Below, in pieces: positions 14,208 through 17,571 of a stretch of 17,571 nucleotides of DNA. The position numbers were made by a program, and so were the translations under genes. The notes below the pieces were generated by a model that searched no databases, was not told the DNA's origin, and was given only the letters and a program-made list of their open reading frames with translations. Numbering within the stretch: position 1 is the first letter of the stretch; the number at the start of each line of letters is the position of its first letter. The stretch covers positions 1,543-19,113 of the forward strand of contig DLVV01000055.1 of assembly GCA_003445035.1 (NCBI GenBank), given 5' to 3'. The DNA is from Planctomycetaceae bacterium. Its GTDB lineage: Bacteria > Planctomycetota > Planctomycetia > Planctomycetales > Planctomycetaceae.

Positions 14208-16664
14208 TCACTGGGAAACGGTGACAGACGCCTCGTCGGGTTCGGGTGCAGCTGCAGCTTCTCGTGAAGAGTTCACCGAATCGATGTCACCACCCAGCGC
14301 AATGCGGCCGGTGGGAACAGCGATCGTTTTCGGGTCGGAACGGGGCTTGAGATAGTGTCGAGAGGTGATCCAGTTGGCCAGGGCGGGTTCGAGCACGGCG
14401 ATCAGCAGCACGACCCACATCAGGATTTCCCACAACTCGCTCCGCGAACGTCCGACCCCGGCCTGGGCGCCCAGGGCCGCAGCGTCGTCGACAACAACCA
14501 GGCGTTTCGAACCGACCCAGGGAAGCGCGTCGCCAAACGCGGCGGAGAGGTCCTCGGTGATTTCGATCGCCGCCAGGTCACTCTCACCCGCCTCCAGGTT
14601 CACAGCGAACGCACGACTGCTGCCGTCGGTGCCACTCTCGTCAAACCGGTAGACACCCGGCTGGTCCGTTTCGCTGAAGGCCACCTGCCGCAGCGTGGGA
14701 TCGGCCATGGCCTCGAAAACCCCGATCGTGCGATCCGGTTTCACCACTCGCAGCCTCTGCGATGGACTACCCACCGGCACCGCCTGTCGAATCGCCTGTC
14801 CGGTGCGGAAGAAGTTTCCGGCTGCGACGGCTGCCGGGACCGTGCTGTTTCCGGAGTTCTCGTCCGGGGCCTCGACACTCTGGCCGCCGGCCGATTGTGC
14901 GAGGTACCCGACCAGCCGGTAAACGAACGGCAAAAAGGCCGGACGGACGGGGAAGTTGGACCAGTCGCGATCGCAGCTCGAGGCGAACAGGGCCACTCGT
15001 CCCTGGCCGTAGAGGTGTTCACAAAGCAGGGGTTCTCCGGCACTGGTGGCCATCACGACACGACTGTTGGGTGTGGGATCAAGTGCCCAGTAGGCATTGA
15101 AGCCCACGGCTCCCAGGCGACCGGTCTCACCGCTGCCGAATCCTGACAGCGCCGGGTGATCTTCGGCGAAGTCGCCCACGCCGGCCACAGGAGCCTGATC
15201 GTCCCCGGCTGCCGGATTGCCCTTGGGTCCGCTGCCGGCCAGGCGTGCCGGAAGCAGCGGTCCGCGGCTGCGGGACGGATCGGCCAGTTGGTTATTGTAG
15301 AACGCCGGTCCGGCCTGGTCCCCCAGGAACACCAGCAGGCTGCCCCCTCGATCAACGAACCGCTCGAGTTTTCCGACGGCCGCCTCGGGCAGTGTCTCAA
15401 CATTGGCCAGGATCACCAGACGGACGTCATCCAGAGAGGCCCCCTGGAAGGCATTGGCCCGGACGCTGGTCACCTTGATCGGATTGGTCTCGGCCCCACC
15501 GGCCGCCAGGGCCGCCTGCAGGAAGAAGAGTTCATCATTGCGTCGAATCGAAGAGGGGGCACCGTTGACGGCGATGACGTTGACCGCATCGAGCACCTCG
15601 AAGCAGAAGTACCTGCGATTGTCAGCCACCAGGCGTTCGTCCTCGACAGCAACATACCCCGACTGCCAGCCACCGGAATGGAAGATGTGGTGCAGGGTGA
15701 AGACAGTCCAGCGACCCGGTTCGAGCGGATCATTGACGACCTGCTCGGCGACCTTGCGGTATCCCTCTTCGTCGGCGTCCGCGGCATCGGCACCCGCACG
15801 CACGTGCAGGCTGATGGTGCAGGACCGCGGTGAGGACCCGTCGTTGCGGATGTGAGGTCGTATCGAAAACGGGATGCCGGCCATCGGCCTCGAGGCCCCG
15901 TACTGCACGGCGGTGATCGCCAGGTTGCTGACCGGCTCGGTCGGTTGCACCGGGACGAAGACGACACGGGAATCGAACGAACCCTCGGTTTCGCCGGCGA
16001 GCACCGGTGCGGCCAGGCCGCGCTGCTGCATGTCGCTGAATACGTACACCTCGTGGCTGGACTCCTCGCGATCGGCCAGCATTCGCTCGGCCAACAACAC
16101 GCCTCCGGGAAGGTCGGTTCCCAGTGCCTCTGGTCTCCCCTCGGCACTGTTGGACAACTCGGCCAGGCCCAGCAGTTCGTTCTCGATCCCGACCAGGTCA
16201 GTGGTCGGTTCGGAATAAACCGCCAGTGGCCCGTCGGCCCGTCGGCCGGCCAGCACCACCGAGGCAGAATCGGAGGCCTTGAGCCCCTTGATGATCTCGA
16301 CCGCCTCACGGGCCGCCCGGGACAGCAGTGTGCCGCCGTCGGAATCGCGGTAGTGCATGCTCGCCGAATCGTCGAGCACGATCACAACGCTGCGGCTGAG
16401 AGTCGGGTCGCCGGTGGCGACCGATCCCTGCAGGAACGGTTCGGCAAACGTCATCGCCAGCAAAGCACACAACGCCATCCGTGCCGCCAGCAACAGCAGT
16501 TCCTTGAGACGGCTCATCCGGTAGCTGCGGAGGAACTGGTCGGTGAGGAACCGCGTGGTTGAGAACCGCAAGGTGCGGGTCTTCCGCGAACGGCTCAGGT
16601 GAATCAGCAGCGGAATCGCTGCCGAAAGCAGGCCGACCAGGTAGATGGGTGTCTGGAAGAACAT
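14208..16664 (-). CDS. BatA-type VWA membrane protein
   Basis: An 818-residue protein. Residues 1-80 match the BatA/aerotolerance-regulator N-terminal domain: IYLVGLLSAAIPLLIHLSRS, then TLRFSTTRFLTD, then a second hydrophobic helix LLLLAARMALCALLAMTFAEP. A VWA domain follows with LDDSASM (97-103; Asp98, Ser100, Ser102) and a later FSDMQQ with Asp211. Residues 240-360 are beta-rich. Residues 360-590 look like a glutamine amidotransferase-type fold, with LVILANVETL (416-425), a run of GGSLLVFLGDQ (440-450) and YNNQLAD. A C-terminal membrane helix (744-764) precedes a 54-residue tail. Bat proteins of Bacteroides are linked to aerotolerance; the planctomycete versions have no proven role. ATG 16664 lies nine bases after the stop of the DUF58 gene and lacks a Shine-Dalgarno, which suggests coupled translation. 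Confidence 0.85.
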   Translation of the reverse strand: MFFQTPIYLVGLLSAAIPLLIHLSRSRKTRTLRFSTTRFLTDQFLRSYRMSRLKELLLLAARMALCALLAMTFAEPFLQGSVATGDPTLSRSVVIVLDDSASMHYRDSDGGTLLSRAAREAVEIIKGLKASDSASVVLAGRRADGPLAVYSEPTTDLVGIENELLGLAELSNSAEGRPEALGTDLPGGVLLAERMLADREESSHEVYVFSDMQQRGLAAPVLAGETEGSFDSRVVFVPVQPTEPVSNLAITAVQYGASRPMAGIPFSIRPHIRNDGSSPRSCTISLHVRAGADAADADEEGYRKVAEQVVNDPLEPGRWTVFTLHHIFHSGGWQSGYVAVEDERLVADNRRYFCFEVLDAVNVIAVNGAPSSIRRNDELFFLQAALAAGGAETNPIKVTSVRANAFQGASLDDVRLVILANVETLPEAAVGKLERFVDRGGSLLVFLGDQAGPAFYNNQLADPSRSRGPLLPARLAGSGPKGNPAAGDDQAPVAGVGDFAEDHPALSGFGSGETGRLGAVGFNAYWALDPTPNSRVVMATSAGEPLLCEHLYGQGRVALFASSCDRDWSNFPVRPAFLPFVYRLVGYLAQSAGGQSVEAPDENSGNSTVPAAVAAGNFFRTGQAIRQAVPVGSPSQRLRVVKPDRTIGVFEAMADPTLRQVAFSETDQPGVYRFDESGTDGSSRAFAVNLEAGESDLAAIEITEDLSAAFGDALPWVGSKRLVVVDDAAALGAQAGVGRSRSELWEILMWVVLLIAVLEPALANWITSRHYLKPRSDPKTIAVPTGRIALGGDIDSVNSSREAAAAPEPDEASVTVSQ

Positions 16665-16673
16665 GGGCAGGAA

Positions 16674-17571
16674 TCAGAGCATCTGGTGACGTCGGGCGAG
16701 GTAAGCGCCCAGGAACTGGCCGAATGGCGTACCGGTTTCGGCAACCGAGTAGTCGATGCGAGAACTCAGGCAGCCTTCGCGAATCGTGTCGAGAAAACGT
16801 TCGAGTTCCTCGAGGTAGCTGGCGCGGAAGGCCCGCGGATCGCTGGTGATCTGCCGCCCGGTCTCCATGTCCTCAATCCGGCTGACGTCGTCGAAGGGGA
16901 ACGACAATTCGTCGGGATCGAGCGTCTGGAAGACGATCACGTCGTGCTTGCGATGCCGAAAATGCTTCAGCCCGCTGACGACCGCGTCGGGATCGTCGAA
17001 GAGATCCGAGATGATGATCACCACGCTGCGGCGCTTGATCGTCTCGGCCAACTGGTGGAACGAACCCGCCAGGCTGGTCTCTCCGCCCGGCTCGATTGCC
17101 TCGAGATGGTCCATCAACACCTTCAGATGCCCGGCCCCCTGTCGGGGCGGCACCATGTCGCGGACCTCGTCATCAAGAGTGATCAGGCCGACGGCGTCGT
17201 GCTGGAAGGCGATCAGGTAAGCGAGGCTTGCGGCAAGAAAGTTGGCGTACTCGAGCTTGTTGATCCCGCCGACCTGGCCGTAGGACATCGAGTTCGACTT
17301 GTCGAGCACGATGTAGCACCGCAGGCTGGTCTCCTCCTCGTACTGCTTGACGTAGAGCTTGTCGCGACGCCCGAAGACCTTCCAGTCGATGTGGCGGGGA
17401 TCCACCCCCGGGGTGTACTCGCGGTGCTCGGCAAACTCGACACTGAACCCACGGTGCGGGCTCTTGTGCATCCCGGCAAAGAACCCCTCGACCTCCAGCC
17501 GTGCGGCCAGCGAGAGATTTTTCAGTCGGCCCAAGGCCTCGGGATCGAGGTACTTGAGTTGAGTCGGGCTG
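16674..17571 (-). CDS. DUF58 protein (N-terminus beyond right edge)
   Basis: 298 residues are visible and the frame runs off the right edge, so the true start lies outside. The first visible codons read SPTQLKYLDPEALGRLKNL, the usual N-terminus of planctomycete DUF58 proteins. The in-frame TTG at 17534 is therefore internal. The DUF58 core is clear: DPRHIDWKVFGRRDKLYVK, then QYEEETSLRCYIVLDKSNSM, whose LDKSNSM gives a DxSxS-type metal site. A Thr in PGGETSLAG and an Asp in IIISDLFDD match the other two VWA-like loops. DUF58 proteins are typically encoded directly after a MoxR AAA+ ATPase and are thought to act with it. The TGA at 16674-16676 leaves nine bases before the ATG of the BatA-type gene. 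A soluble, cytoplasmic location is likely because no membrane helix is seen. Confidence 0.85.
   Translation of the reverse strand, partial: SPTQLKYLDPEALGRLKNLSLAARLEVEGFFAGMHKSPHRGFSVEFAEHREYTPGVDPRHIDWKVFGRRDKLYVKQYEEETSLRCYIVLDKSNSMSYGQVGGINKLEYANFLAASLAYLIAFQHDAVGLITLDDEVRDMVPPRQGAGHLKVLMDHLEAIEPGGETSLAGSFHQLAETIKRRSVVIIISDLFDDPDAVVSGLKHFRHRKHDVIVFQTLDPDELSFPFDDVSRIEDMETGRQITSDPRAFRASYLEELERFLDTIREGCLSSRIDYSVAETGTPFGQFLGAYLARRHQML

Larger units (their letters stand above)
5567..17571 (-). other. Probable operon: DUF58, two VWA, DUF4175-like, PA14-PKD and jelly-roll genes
   Basis: Six genes lie on the minus strand with gaps of 9, 59, 21 and 12 bases and a final 4-base GTGA overlap. No terminator is seen inside. 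The Shine-Dalgarno of the PA14 gene overlaps the stop of the DUF4175-like gene. The first four products match the known DUF58/BatA/VWA/DUF4175-like cluster type; the last two are exported proteins added at the 3' end. The upstream end and the main promoter are beyond the right edge. Confidence 0.75.

Overview
This window looks like a chromosomal segment of a Planctomycetota bacterium, an inference from gene content rather than a database match. The support is high GC content (roughly 60-65% by eye), a MoxR/DUF58/VWA-type membrane operon with very large VWA and DUF4175-like proteins, a secreted PA14-PKD-TPR protein, a membrane-fused spermidine synthase-like protein, WD40 and Gfo/Idh/MocA genes, and several starts without a clear Shine-Dalgarno. 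Nothing shows a mobile element, CRISPR array, tRNA or rRNA. The whole window is tightly packed with ten genes, and no gene-free stretch exceeds about 140 bases.

Layout: the 3' end of a WD40-repeat gene (+, 1-780) converges on a fused membrane/spermidine synthase-like gene (-, 803-3424). A 137-base divergent spacer with a tandem heptamer and a 10-base inverted repeat separates that gene from a small SGNH-type hydrolase (+, 3562-4326). The hydrolase converges on a Gfo/Idh/MocA oxidoreductase (-, 4341-5438).

The rest (5567-17571) is one compact minus-strand cluster. In transcription order it encodes a DUF58 protein (its 5' end lies beyond the right edge), a BatA-type VWA membrane protein, a second VWA membrane protein with a glutamine-amidotransferase-like region, a 1096-residue DUF4175-like membrane/coiled-coil protein, a secreted PA14-PKD-helical repeat protein, and a secreted protein with a jelly-roll-like (carbohydrate-binding-module-like) fold. 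Gaps are 9, 59, 21 and 12 bases, then a 4-base GTGA overlap. The Gfo/Idh gene follows after 128 bases and may be a separate unit.

How the genes may work together: DUF58 and VWA proteins usually partner with a MoxR AAA+ ATPase, whose gene is expected just beyond the right edge. The cluster plausibly encodes an envelope-associated assembly or maturation complex: three metal-binding VWA-like proteins, a large membrane-anchored scaffold, and two exported binding proteins. The role of the last two is inferred only from coupling and domains. The relatives of this cluster are known (the Bat aerotolerance operon and similar planctomycete loci), but its substrate is not evident from the sequence.
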